A stretch of DNA of 64,000 nucleotides. Source: Nonomuraea sp. PA05 (GTDB lineage: Bacteria; Actinomycetota; Actinomycetes; Streptosporangiales; Streptosporangiaceae). Below the pieces are notes generated by a model. It was not told the origin of the DNA. It did not search any database and saw only the letters and a list, made by a program, of their open reading frames with translations. A program made the position numbers and the translations under genes. Shown here in pieces: positions 50,392 through 58,419 of the stretch (position 1 is its first letter; every line of letters begins with the position of its first letter). The DNA is taken from assembly GCF_008086045.1 (NCBI RefSeq), contig NZ_VSEY01000006.1, positions 186,001 to 250,000 of the forward strand, given 5' to 3'.

Positions 50392-51426
50392 GTGCAGGAG
50401 ACCGGAGGACGGAGCGGTGGGCGGGGCCGCCGGCGGCACGCCGGCGGACGCCATGTCGCGGGACATCGGGCACGGCACGCCCGGGGGCGTACGGAGAGCG
50501 ACGCGGGGGCGGCGGGGCAGGGGCCGCTGGTGATCGGGAGCGGCCCGGAGGCGGCGGGGGTGTCGCGGAGTGCGCCGGTGAGGTGGAAGGGCCGGTGGGC
50601 GGGGGTGGTGTGCGTGCTGGTCGGGGGGACGGTCGCGCTGCTCGGGGTGAACGGCGGGATCGGCTCGAAGGCCCTGCTGGGTGTGCACGGGGAAGCGCAT
50701 GCGGGCGGCGGGCAGGACCGCGCCGCCGCTTCGACCGGCCCTGGCGGCAATGACGGGGGCCCGGGCGCCACCGGCCCGAACGGAGGGACCGCCGCGACAG
50801 GCACGACCGGTGTGACGGGCGCGAACGATGGGGCCGGCGCGAACGGCGGAACTGGTGCGAACGGCGCTGACGCGTCGGCGGTGGCGGGCGACGGCGGGAC
50901 CGTGGGCACCGGCCCTGAAGCGAGCGCCGAGGCCAGGATGCGGGAGGTCCAGCGCCCCCAAGCTCAGCAACCCGCCCCCACCCCCGGCCGGACGACCGGC
51001 GGCACGGTGACAGGCGCCCTGCCCGGCGGCACCACGTCCCCCGAGGACGTCCTGGCGGGCGGCCCGCCCCCCGAGGACGGCGTCGACTACCGCGCCGACG
51101 GCCCGTCCCGCCACACGGATCACCAGGCCGCCGAGTACTTCAGCACGAACTGGGGCCCGAACGACAAGACTCTCAAACACCTCAAAGACGTGCGCAGCGT
51201 CGGCGGATACCTGCGCATCTACACAGACCTGCCGGAAACGGCCGACAATTCCCTCACCGCGATCATCCTCTGCGAACGCGGCCTCGCCTACCTCCGCAGC
51301 CGCGGCGTGGAGGACCCGGTCGTGTTCGTCCAGGCCGAGTTCGGCGGGAACGGCAACCCGGTGCTCGCCAACATCATCGGCCCCGGCGACCGCAGCTGCC
51401 GCGTCACCCATCCCGCCCCGGGGTGA
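50392..51426 (+). CDS. Membrane-anchored protein with collagen-like Gly-rich linker and C-terminal domain
   Basis: The protein has 344 residues from GTG 50392 with GGGGAGG upstream. A basic cytoplasmic start (~65 residues) leads to one membrane helix (VVCVLVGGTVALLGV). A low-complexity Gly/Thr/Asn/Ala linker follows, with collagen-like triplets (GPGGNDGGPGATGPNGG). The conserved-looking C-terminal ~115 residues (DHQAAEYFSTNWGPNDKTL, LRIYTDLPETADNSLTAIILC, DPVVFVQAEFG) contain two cysteines. I do not recognise the domain. It begins 83 bp from the decayed ABC transporter. Confidence 0.7.
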   Translation: MQETGGRSGGRGRRRHAGGRHVAGHRARHARGRTESDAGAAGQGPLVIGSGPEAAGVSRSAPVRWKGRWAGVVCVLVGGTVALLGVNGGIGSKALLGVHGEAHAGGGQDRAAASTGPGGNDGGPGATGPNGGTAATGTTGVTGANDGAGANGGTGANGADASAVAGDGGTVGTGPEASAEARMREVQRPQAQQPAPTPGRTTGGTVTGALPGGTTSPEDVLAGGPPPEDGVDYRADGPSRHTDHQAAEYFSTNWGPNDKTLKHLKDVRSVGGYLRIYTDLPETADNSLTAIILCERGLAYLRSRGVEDPVVFVQAEFGGNGNPVLANIIGPGDRSCRVTHPAPG

Positions 51427-51441
51427 ACGGCGAGGCCCGGG

Positions 51442-51603
51442 TCAGCGGACCCGGACCCGCGTCTTCGAACACACTTCGCACCGCTGGGTGACGACGCGAC
51501 CGATCGTCTCGATCGTCACCCACCGGTGGCGAAGATGGACAAAGCGCACGCGGCACTCGTACCCCTGGAAGACGATCGATACGCCGCGTCGCCGCGTGAT
51601 CAC
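51442..51603 (-). CDS. 53-residue basic protein coupled to msrB
   Basis: GTG 51603 overlaps the msrB stop codon by four bases (GTGA), so translation is probably coupled. The sequence is basic with one CxxC (QRCEVCSK) near the C-terminus and a further Cys at GYECRVRF. Together with His in LRHRW it could bind one zinc. I know of no family. The coupling and sensible codon use (third-position GC) support it as a real gene. Confidence 0.55.
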   Translation of the reverse strand: MITRRRGVSIVFQGYECRVRFVHLRHRWVTIETIGRVVTQRCEVCSKTRVRVR

Positions 51604-52001
51604 CCCTTGGGTTCGAGCCGCAGGGAGATCGAGTTGATGCAGTAGCGGTCGTCCGTCGGCGTGGGGTATCCCTCGCCGTGGAACACGTGCCCCAGGTGCG
51701 AGTCGCACCGGGCACACCGCACCTCGGTCCTGACCATGCCGTGGGTGCGGTCCTCGATCAGCCGCACGGCGTCGGTCTCGGACGGTTCGAAGAAGCTCGG
51801 CCACCCGCAGTGCGACTCGAACTTCGTGTCAGACCGGAACAGCTCGGCCCCGCAGGCGCGGCACGAGTACACGCCCTCGGTCTTGGTGTCGACGTACTCC
51901 CCCGCGAACGGGCGCTCGGTGCCGGCCTGCCTGAGGACGTGGAACTCCTCGGGCGACAACTCGGACCGCCATTCGGCCTCGCTCTTGACCACCTTGTCCA
52001 T
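51600..52001 (-). CDS. msrB: Peptide-methionine (R)-S-oxide reductase
   Basis: The protein has 133 residues. Structural zinc Cys47, Cys50, Cys96 and Cys99 (CRAC, CARC), resolving Cys65 (SHCGWPSF) and catalytic Cys121 (RYCINSISL) are all present. It repairs methionine R-sulfoxide in proteins using thioredoxin. ATG 52001 is the expected N-terminus, with TACGCT six bases before it and no Shine-Dalgarno sequence, so the message is probably leaderless. It is divergent from the LigD-type polymerase gene. Confidence 0.95.
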   Translation of the reverse strand: MDKVVKSEAEWRSELSPEEFHVLRQAGTERPFAGEYVDTKTEGVYSCRACGAELFRSDTKFESHCGWPSFFEPSETDAVRLIEDRTHGMVRTEVRCARCDSHLGHVFHGEGYPTPTDDRYCINSISLRLEPKG

Positions 52002-52313
52002 GTGTCCAGCGTACGAGATCGTGCAAAAAGAGATCTCCGCAGGGTGAAGCATCTGTTCTGGGGTGAATTTGCGTCTTTGTAGGCAAGGGGGTGTCATCGC
52101 CTCCTTGCCAAGGGGTGATCATCCGTGGATCCCGTCGAGCGGCACAGCCCACGCCCGTGCTGGCGCCGCTAGGGATCGCCACGGCCTGCCGGGTGGCGCG
52201 CCAGCGCCCGGCACGGCGGCGGATGGTCTCGTGGTCCGTCCCGTCGAGCTCTCGGTCCCGCCACCGAGGTGGCTCCGGGACGGGCCCACCCCGCTTGGAG
52301 TAGGTTCGGAACC
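52002..52313. other. Divergent intergenic region with an inverted repeat (312 bp)
   Basis: It contains -10 boxes for both flanking genes (52008-52013 for msrB; 52301-52306, TAGGTT, for the polymerase). A 10-bp inverted repeat (52082-52091 with 52100-52109, one mismatch, 8-base loop) could be an operator or a small-RNA stem. No ORF with a ribosome site is convincing. Confidence 0.6.
52008..52013 (-). promoter_or_regulatory. -10 hexamer of a probable leaderless promoter (msrB)
   Basis: Reads TACGCT on the minus strand, six bases before ATG 52001. Confidence 0.5.
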
Positions 52314-53315
52314 ATGGCATCGCCGTACATAGAGCTCGAGGTGGGGGAGCGGACCGTCAAGGTCACCAATCCCGACAAGGTCTACTTTCCTGAGATCGGC
52401 GCCACCAAGCGGGAACTGGTCGAGTACTACGTGAGCGTCGGCGAAGGGGCGCTGCGGGCGCTCAAGGACCGTCCCACGAACATCAAGCGCCACCCCGACG
52501 GCGTGCAGACCGAGGCGATCTACCAGAAGCGCATGCCGCCCAAGCACCCCGACTGGCTGGAGTCCGTCACCGTGACGTTCCCCAGCGGGCGCACGGCGCA
52601 GTCGCTGCGCGTCACCGAGGTGGCGGCCATCGCCTACTGCGCCAACCTCGGCACCATCGACTTCCACCCGTGGCAGGTGCGGGCCGCCGACGTCGAGCAC
52701 CCCGACGAGCTGCGCATCGACCTCGACCCGCAGCCGGGCCTGGAGTTCGACGCCGCCCGCAAGGCGGCGCTGCTGACCAGGGACGTGCTCGGCGAGCTGG
52801 GCATGGAAGGCTTCGTCAAGACCTCAGGCAACCGCGGCGCGCACATCGCCGTCCGCATCGAGCCGCGCTGGGACTTCATCCAGGTACGCCACGCCGGCAT
52901 CGCCCTGGCCAGGGCCGTCGAGGCCCGCGACCCCCGCCTGGTGACCACGGCCTGGTGGAAGGAGGAGCGGGGCGACCGGGTGTTCATCGACTACAACCAG
53001 AACGCCAGGGACCGGACCGTGGCCAGCGCCTACTCCGTGCGCGCCAAGCCGTACGCGCCCGTCTCGACCCCGCTGACCTGGGACGAGCTCGCCGACGCCG
53101 ACCCGCGCGACTTCGACATCCGCACGGTGCCCGTCCGCTTCGCCAAACTGGGCGACGTGCACGCGGCCATCGACGATCGGGCGTACTCGATCGAACCGCT
53201 GCTGGAGCTGTACGCCGGGGACGAGCGGGGCGACCTGCCGTACCCGCCCAACTATCCGAAGATGCCCGGCGAGCCCAAGCGCGTCCAGCCGAGCAAGGCC
53301 AGGTCCGACACCTAG
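52314..53315 (+). CDS. LigD-type DNA polymerase/primase domain protein
   Basis: The protein has 333 residues. It is a stand-alone polymerase domain of bacterial NHEJ LigD (archaeo-eukaryotic primase superfamily). It shows the catalytic D-x-D in DELRIDLDPQPG, the SGNRGAHIAVRI nucleotide site, and a third Asp in DRVFIDYNQNARDRT. No ligase or phosphoesterase domain, and no Ku gene, is beside it. Such proteins fill gaps with ribonucleotides or synthesise primers in repair. ATG 52314 has TAGGTT seven bases upstream. Confidence 0.9.
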   Translation: MASPYIELEVGERTVKVTNPDKVYFPEIGATKRELVEYYVSVGEGALRALKDRPTNIKRHPDGVQTEAIYQKRMPPKHPDWLESVTVTFPSGRTAQSLRVTEVAAIAYCANLGTIDFHPWQVRAADVEHPDELRIDLDPQPGLEFDAARKAALLTRDVLGELGMEGFVKTSGNRGAHIAVRIEPRWDFIQVRHAGIALARAVEARDPRLVTTAWWKEERGDRVFIDYNQNARDRTVASAYSVRAKPYAPVSTPLTWDELADADPRDFDIRTVPVRFAKLGDVHAAIDDRAYSIEPLLELYAGDERGDLPYPPNYPKMPGEPKRVQPSKARSDT

Positions 53316-53322
53316 GGCGGGC

Positions 53323-53419
53323 GTCCGGGGCGGGCAGCCGGGGCGAGCCGTCCATGGCGGGCACCTGAGGTGAGCCGGTCCATGGCGGGCACTCAGGGCG
53401 ACGCGTCCAGGGCGGGCTC
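53323..53419. repeat. Degenerate 27-28-bp tandem repeat, four copies
   Basis: Copies of a GTCCATGGCGGGCAC-like core begin at 53323, 53350, 53378 and 53405. The middle two are identical over 15 bp. The array runs from the intergenic gap through the stop codon into the C-terminal codons of the small lipoprotein. Confidence 0.7.
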
Positions 53420-53620
53420 GGGCTTGAACGCCGGCAGCGGCGTCGGCACCGGCACCGGCGGCTGGACGAGCGTGGGCGGCGGGCCCGCGGGCACCGCCGG
53501 CCTGCCCGGCATGGGGATGACGTGCGGCGTTCCGGTCGTGGACACGGTGTCGCCGCAGCCGATCGCCGCCACGCCCGCGACGACCAGCAGGGCCGCGGCC
53601 GGTACCAGCGCATGCTTCAT
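53393..53620 (-). CDS. Small proline-rich lipoprotein
   Basis: The protein has 75 residues. The signal ends VAAIGC (acceptor Cys near residue 22), and the mature 54 residues are rich in Pro, Val and Thr (PMPGRPAVPAGPPPTLVQPP). No domain is visible. ATG 53620 has only a weak GAGAG upstream. The C-terminal codons lie in a degenerate tandem repeat. Function is unknown; it may be a wall-spanning tether. Confidence 0.6.
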   Translation of the reverse strand: MKHALVPAAALLVVAGVAAIGCGDTVSTTGTPHVIPMPGRPAVPAGPPPTLVQPPVPVPTPLPAFKPEPALDASP

Positions 53621-53703
53621 ATGACCGCCCGCTCTCGACGACACTCACCTTGCGGCACGATGCCGTCGCAGATCGTAGTGCATCACGGGCGTCCGCGCCC
53701 CCG

Positions 53704-54516
53704 TCAGCGCCGCATCAGGCGATGCGGCGCCAGCTCGCGCGTTTCGCCCCGCTCCAGGTACACGACCCGATCGGCGAGCCCGGCCTGCTCGATGTGATGC
53801 CGGAAGTCGTCCAGCGGCGAGCTGAACACCCCGTAGTCGTCGTAGTGGACCGGCACCACCGTGTGCGGGTCGATCAGATCCACCCACGCGGCCCCCTGCT
53901 CACCGTCCATGGTCACCATCAGCGTGCCGAGCAGCTTCGTGCCGCCCAGGTGCACGATGGCCAGGTCGATGTCGGGGAAGCGGCGCGGGATCGAGTCCAG
54001 GCGGCGGTCGAGCAGCGTGTCGCCGCTGATGTGCAGGCGCAGCTCCACCCGTTCGTCCTGGTTGCAGAACTCCACCATCGTGCCGATCACCGGCGGCAGC
54101 AGCGCCTCAGCCGGGCCCGGCGCGTGCTTGGCGGGCACCGCGGTGATCCGCACCGTGCCGCCGGGGCCGCGCAACTCGTGCTGCTGCCAGTTCTCCAGCC
54201 CCACGCTCCTGCGGAAGCCGCGCCGCCGCAGCCGTCCGGCCGCCGACTTGGTCGTGACGACGGGCGTCGCCTTGTCCAGGCCGCGCTGCGCCACCCGGTC
54301 CCAGTGGTCGCCGTGCATGTGGGACAGCAGCACCGCGTCCAGCGGCGGCAGGTCCTCGATCTCCATGGCCGGGTCGGTGAGGCGGCGCGAGGCCAGGCCG
54401 TACCCGAGGTACGCGCGCTGCCCGCGGTGCAGGAAGTTCGGATCCGTCAGCAGTGTGAAGCCGTTGTAACGGATCAGCGTGGTGGCGTTCCCGATGAACT
54501 GCAGGCTTCCCTTCAC
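53704..54516 (-). CDS. MBL-fold metallohydrolase (UlaG-like)
   Basis: The protein has 270 residues. The metal motif HxHxDH is LLSHMHGDHWD. Further ligands are in VPAKHAPG and DLAIVHLGG, and the closing His in VVPVHYDDYGVF. It starts SLQFIGNATTLIRYNGFTLLTDP, as in lactonase/UlaG-like hydrolases. GTG 54516 follows GGAG at nine bases. The substrate is unknown. A small basic protein gene ends six bases upstream, so they form an operon. Confidence 0.88.
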   Translation of the reverse strand: MKGSLQFIGNATTLIRYNGFTLLTDPNFLHRGQRAYLGYGLASRRLTDPAMEIEDLPPLDAVLLSHMHGDHWDRVAQRGLDKATPVVTTKSAAGRLRRRGFRRSVGLENWQQHELRGPGGTVRITAVPAKHAPGPAEALLPPVIGTMVEFCNQDERVELRLHISGDTLLDRRLDSIPRRFPDIDLAIVHLGGTKLLGTLMVTMDGEQGAAWVDLIDPHTVVPVHYDDYGVFSSPLDDFRHHIEQAGLADRVVYLERGETRELAPHRLMRR

Positions 54517-54522
54517 GAGATC

Positions 54523-54714
54523 TCACTCCGGGTGTCGAGGTCGCTGGGCCGGGGGCACGCCGCCGCCCTTGCCGCCCCCCTTGCGTCCTTTGTCCGTGCC
54601 GTGCGGACGGCCGGAGCGCCTCCCGCCCTTCGCGTCCCTGGCGGCGTCCGCGGACTTGGAGTCGGTGCTGGCCTTGCCTGACCTGCGCAGCTCGGGCTGT
54701 TGCGGATTGCTCAT
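54523..54714 (-). CDS. Small highly basic protein
   Basis: The protein has 63 residues, about a third Lys, Arg and Gly (KGRKGGGKGGGVPP), with no cysteines. ATG 54714 has a strong AAGGGGG nine to ten bases upstream. It is the first gene of a two-gene unit with the MBL hydrolase (six-base gap). It is probably disordered and nucleic-acid binding; this is inference from composition only. Confidence 0.6.
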   Translation of the reverse strand: MSNPQQPELRRSGKASTDSKSADAARDAKGGRRSGRPHGTDKGRKGGGKGGGVPPAQRPRHPE

Positions 54715-54879
54715 GGCATTTGTCCCCCTTTGTGACTAACTCTCCTGCCACGCCGGGTCGGCGGCAAACCCTCCGTGTCTGGACGGTTTCACTTCGGTCA
54801 CATTACTTGACTGGCGGTCTAATAGTTCGCAAGGCTCTCTTGTGCATCGGGGGGCGACAACCACGTCTGGAGCCTTCTC

Positions 54880-55461
54880 ATGCCAAGAGCGCGACGTCTC
54901 GCGGCGGCTGGAGCGGCGACCGCCTTCATGGTGGCGGGTGTGAGCCTGGCGGCCGGCCTCGGCCCTGCCTCGGCCGACACCGATCCCCGGGTCCCCGGCA
55001 CGAAGTCCGCCTGCACGGTGCACCTGCCTCTGCTCTGCGACGACCCCCCGGACGACCATCCGGGCGGCGGGGACGATTCCTGGTCCGGTGACGCCGAATC
55101 CGGCGACTCCTGGTCGACAGCGCCCCAGCCCACTGATTCCTGGTCGGACGCCCCGAAACCCACCGACTCCTGGTCGGACGCGCCCGAGCCCACCGATTCG
55201 TGGTCGGACGCCCCGGCGCCCAACGAGTCGTGGTCGAGCGTGCCCGTGCCCACCGACTCCTGGCCCAGTGGCAGCGCGCCGCCGTGGCGGCCGGCGGGGG
55301 AGGACGAGCACCGTGTGCCCAAGGGGCATCCGGAGACGGGCGGCGGCGCGCTGGCGGGCGGCGGCGAGCCGGTGTGGCCGTTCGCGGTGGGCGGGGTGGC
55401 GCTGCTGACCGGCGCCGGGCTGACAGGCTTCGCGGTACGGCGCCGCAGGGATGTCGTCTGA
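54880..55461 (+). CDS. Sortase-anchored wall protein with DSW repeats and HPETG signal
   Basis: The protein has 193 residues. A signal peptide (1-32, ending ASA) leads to a short Cys-containing head (SACTVHLPLLC). Five 10-residue units at about 76-125 follow the pattern DSWSDAPxPT. The C-terminus is a classic sorting signal: HPETG (150-154), hydrophobic helix (about 165-185) and RRRR tail. The first residue is His rather than Leu. It is followed by, and overlaps by 11 bp, a sortase gene, so the pair is likely enzyme and substrate. It appears to be a Pro/Ser/Trp-rich stalk. Confidence 0.82.
   Translation: MPRARRLAAAGAATAFMVAGVSLAAGLGPASADTDPRVPGTKSACTVHLPLLCDDPPDDHPGGGDDSWSGDAESGDSWSTAPQPTDSWSDAPKPTDSWSDAPEPTDSWSDAPAPNESWSSVPVPTDSWPSGSAPPWRPAGEDEHRVPKGHPETGGGALAGGGEPVWPFAVGGVALLTGAGLTGFAVRRRRDVV
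55106..55255 (+). repeat. 30-bp coding repeat (DSWSDAPxPT units)
   Basis: Five tandem 30-bp units inside the wall-protein gene encode DSWSTAPQPT, DSWSDAPKPT, DSWSDAPEPT, DSWSDAPAPN and ESWSSVPVPT. They are more diverged than those at 3721 and so are older. Confidence 0.8.
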
Positions 55462-56230
55462 CCCGCCCCCGCCCGGACACGCCCCGGGCGAGCCGTCCGC
55501 GCGTGGGCGTGCGGCGGGGAATCGGGCGGTGCTGGGTGCGGCGGTGGCCGTGTCGGCGGCGGGCGTGCTGCTGATCGCCTTAGGGATCGGCGGCGCGCTC
55601 GGCGGTGGAGGCGGAGACACGGCTCCCGCCGCCGTGGCGGCCGAGCAGTCCCCGGCGCCCGCGGCGCCGCTCAAGGAACTGCCCGGCGTGCCCGCGTCCA
55701 AGGTGGCCGAGCCCATGCGCGCGGCCCGCCCCACCGCCGTGTACATCCCGTCGATCGGCGTGGCAGCCCCCCTCATGGAACTGGGCCTGGACGCGAAGGG
55801 CGCCATCCAGAACCCGCCGTTCGACCCCCCGAACCTGGCCGGTTGGTACCGCTACGGCCCCGTCCCCGGCCAGCGCGGCGCCGCCGTGATCACCGGCCAC
55901 CTGGACACCCGGACGGGGCCCGCCGTCTTCGCCCGCCTCAAGGAGGTCAGGCGCGGCGCCCAGGTGCAGGTGCTGCGCGCCGACCGCTCGGTGGCCGTCT
56001 TCATCGTGGACAAGGTCGAACACACCCAGAAGCGGAGCTTCCCCGCCAAGAAGGTGTACGGCAAGCTTCGCTATCCGGGGCTGCGCCTGGTGACCTGTGG
56101 TGGCGCGTTCGACCGGCAGGCGCACAGCTACGAGGAGAACACGATCGTGTACGCCCACCTCGCGGCCCCGTACTATCCCGGAAGCCAGGTCACGGATCGC
56201 GCGGGAGGCCGAGCGCGCGCTCGGCGATGA
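55451..56230 (+). CDS. Class F-type sortase
   Basis: The protein has 259 residues with one N-terminal membrane helix (about 25-50). The sortase core contains VYIPSIGVAAPLMELGLD, then AAVITGHLDT (catalytic His), LRLVTCGG (catalytic Cys) and FDRQAHSYEENTIVYAHL with the catalytic Arg. The RL(V/I)TCGGxFDR signature is that of actinobacterial class F sortases. It would cleave HPETG between Thr and Gly and attach the neighbour to the wall. Its 3' end overlaps the convergent acyl-CoA dehydrogenase by 41 bp. Confidence 0.9.
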   Translation: MSSDPPPPGHAPGEPSARGRAAGNRAVLGAAVAVSAAGVLLIALGIGGALGGGGGDTAPAAVAAEQSPAPAAPLKELPGVPASKVAEPMRAARPTAVYIPSIGVAAPLMELGLDAKGAIQNPPFDPPNLAGWYRYGPVPGQRGAAVITGHLDTRTGPAVFARLKEVRRGAQVQVLRADRSVAVFIVDKVEHTQKRSFPAKKVYGKLRYPGLRLVTCGGAFDRQAHSYEENTIVYAHLAAPYYPGSQVTDRAGGRARARR

Positions 56231-58280
56231 TGTTGAGCTGCACCTCCGTGGTGCCGCCGCCGATCGTGAACGCCCGGGTGGCCAGGATCATGCGGCTCCA
56301 GTACCGGTCCGACGGGTCCAGCGACCAGCAGAACTCCGAGATCGCCTGCGCGTGCCGCATGCCGAGCAGCTTGCGCACGGACGGCGCCGCGCCTGGGTCG
56401 GCACCGGCCAGCTGCGACAGCGTCACCCGCAGGTCGAGCGCCGAGATGGCCTGCCCCTCGGCCCACAGGCGGCCCGCCTGCTCCGCCTGCGCCTCCCTGA
56501 GCCCGGGCAGCCGGGCGATGAGCTTGACCATGTCGGTGTGCCGCGACCCGGGCCCCCAGGAGTCGCCGAGGGCGACCCGTTCGTGGGAGAGCGTGTCGCG
56601 GGCCACCCGCCAGCCCTCGTTCACCGCCCCGACGACCAGGTCGTCCGGCACGAAGACGTCGTCGAGGAAGACCTCGTTGAAGATCTCGTCCCCGTTGATC
56701 TCCTTGAGCGGCCTGACGGTGACGCCCGGCGAGGACATGTCCACCAGGAAGTAGGAGATGCCGTCGTGCTTGGGCCGGTCGGGGGAGGTCCGGGCGAGGC
56801 AGATGCCCCAGTGCGCGTACTGTGCGAGGGACGTCCAGATCTTCTGGCCGGTCAGCGACCAGCCGCCCTCCACCCGCACCGCCTTGGTCGCCAGCCCGGC
56901 CAGGTCCGAGCCTGCGCCGGGCTCGCTGAAGAGCTGGCACCACACGATCTCGCCGGCGAACGTCCCCGGAAGGAAACGGTCCTGCTGCTCGCGGGTGCCG
57001 TACCGGACGATGGACGGGACGGCCCACGCGGCGATGCCGAGGTTCGGGCGGCCCAGGTCGCGGAACTCCTGGTGAATGATCACCTGCTCCAGCGGGGTGG
57101 CCTCCCGGCCCCAAGGGCGGGGCAGGTGCGGCATCATCCAGCCCTCCGCCGCGAGCCTGGCCCGCCTAGCCGCCTGCTCCTCGGCCCGCAGCGACGCGGC
57201 CTCGGCCCTGATCGTGTCCCTGACGGGGGCGGCCTCGTCCGGCAGGTCCGGCTCCATCCGCCGCCGCGCCCCCGCCACCGCCAGCCGCGCCGCCTCCCCG
57301 GCCCACGGGCCCGGGTCGCCCGCCAGCATGCGGCCGGACAGGGCGCGGCGGTAGTAGCGGTGCGCGTCGTGCTCGAAGGTGTAGCCGATGCCGCCCAGCA
57401 CCTGGATCGTGTCGGCGGCGCAGCGGACGGCGGCGTCGGGCGCCAGCACGGCCGCCACGGCCACGGCCAGCCGCGTCTCGTGGGCCAGCCGCACCTCGTG
57501 GGCCAGCCGCGTCTCGCCGACCAGGCTCGTGGCGGTGGCCTCGTCCAGGGCTCTGGCGGCGTCCCACACGGCGGCCCTGGCCTGCTCCAACGCCACCAGA
57601 GCGCCCGCCACCCGATGCTTGACCCCCTGGAACTGCCCGATCGGCCGCCCGAACTGCTCCCGCACCTTGGCATGATCGGCCGCCGTCGCCACGGCCCACG
57701 CCGCGACCCCGCACGCGTCGGCGCCGAGCAGCACGGCGGCGAGCTCCCGTACCGGAGCCGGACCGATCACCCGGTCGGCGGGCACGGTCTGTACGGTGAC
57801 GGAGCACAGCGGCCGGTCCGGATCGACCCCCGCCAGCGGGTCGGCGGTGACGTCGGCCCGATCAAGCACCGCCCACCCGCCGTCGTCCACCGGAACGACG
57901 AACAGGTCAGCCTGCGCGGACCCGAGCGCACAACCGGGCATCAGCACGACGGCGGCGGTCAGCGACCCGTCGGCGAGCCCACGCGTCAACGCGATCCGAA
58001 AGCGACCAGACAACCCACGTGCCCCCGACCCCGCACTGCGGCCGAGAACCGCCGAGGCGATCACCGTCGGCAGGTACGCCCCCAGCACCCGCCGCTCACC
58101 CAACGCCTCCAGCGCCACGCACAACTCGAGCAGCCCGTACCCCTGCCCCCCACCCTCCTCGGGCAGATGCAGCCCCAGCACCCCTTGCCCGGCCAGCGCC
58201 GCATGATCGGCCCCTCGCCCGGCCACCCCGCGCACGGAATCCGCCAGCGCTACATGCTCACCGCTCAACCCGATGCCCAT
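56190..58280 (-). CDS. Two-domain acyl-CoA dehydrogenase (FadE34-like fusion)
   Basis: The protein has 696 residues. The N-terminal acyl-CoA dehydrogenase-like half (about 1-330, KVREQFGRPIGQFQGVKHRVA, IQVLGGIGYTFEHDAHRYYRR) is joined to a second, complete one (about 380-696, WCQLFSEPGAGSDLAGLATKA, WTSLAQYAHWG, FTIGGGTTEVQLNIIAERALGLP). This fusion resembles M. tuberculosis FadE34, which acts on steroid side-chain CoA thioesters. ATG 58280 has TAGGGT seven bases upstream and a GAACT-T-AGTTC palindrome beside it. Confidence 0.88.
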   Translation of the reverse strand: MGIGLSGEHVALADSVRGVAGRGADHAALAGQGVLGLHLPEEGGGQGYGLLELCVALEALGERRVLGAYLPTVIASAVLGRSAGSGARGLSGRFRIALTRGLADGSLTAAVVLMPGCALGSAQADLFVVPVDDGGWAVLDRADVTADPLAGVDPDRPLCSVTVQTVPADRVIGPAPVRELAAVLLGADACGVAAWAVATAADHAKVREQFGRPIGQFQGVKHRVAGALVALEQARAAVWDAARALDEATATSLVGETRLAHEVRLAHETRLAVAVAAVLAPDAAVRCAADTIQVLGGIGYTFEHDAHRYYRRALSGRMLAGDPGPWAGEAARLAVAGARRRMEPDLPDEAAPVRDTIRAEAASLRAEEQAARRARLAAEGWMMPHLPRPWGREATPLEQVIIHQEFRDLGRPNLGIAAWAVPSIVRYGTREQQDRFLPGTFAGEIVWCQLFSEPGAGSDLAGLATKAVRVEGGWSLTGQKIWTSLAQYAHWGICLARTSPDRPKHDGISYFLVDMSSPGVTVRPLKEINGDEIFNEVFLDDVFVPDDLVVGAVNEGWRVARDTLSHERVALGDSWGPGSRHTDMVKLIARLPGLREAQAEQAGRLWAEGQAISALDLRVTLSQLAGADPGAAPSVRKLLGMRHAQAISEFCWSLDPSDRYWSRMILATRAFTIGGGTTEVQLNIIAERALGLPRDP

Positions 58281-58287
58281 AGCGCCG

Positions 58288-58304
58288 ACCCTAGAACTTA
58301 GTTC
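58288..58304. promoter_or_regulatory. Promoter -10 with overlapping palindrome (acyl-CoA dehydrogenase)
   Basis: The minus-strand -10 TAGGGT is at 58288-58293. The palindrome GAACT-T-AGTTC at 58294-58304 directly abuts it, well placed for repression. Confidence 0.5.
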
Positions 58305-58419
58305 GGTCAAAGGCCACCAGAAAAATGGTTGGCGATCGGCGGACACGCCCGGTTACGCTCGCTTGCGTCCGTTCGGTGGAATCATCCGGGCCTGTCGTGC
58401 CCGTCAAGGAGGGGGATTT

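Noticed and set aside
51600..51640. GGTTCGAGCC resembling a tRNA T-loop
   Set aside because: It falls in the msrB C-terminal codons and no cloverleaf can be built around it.
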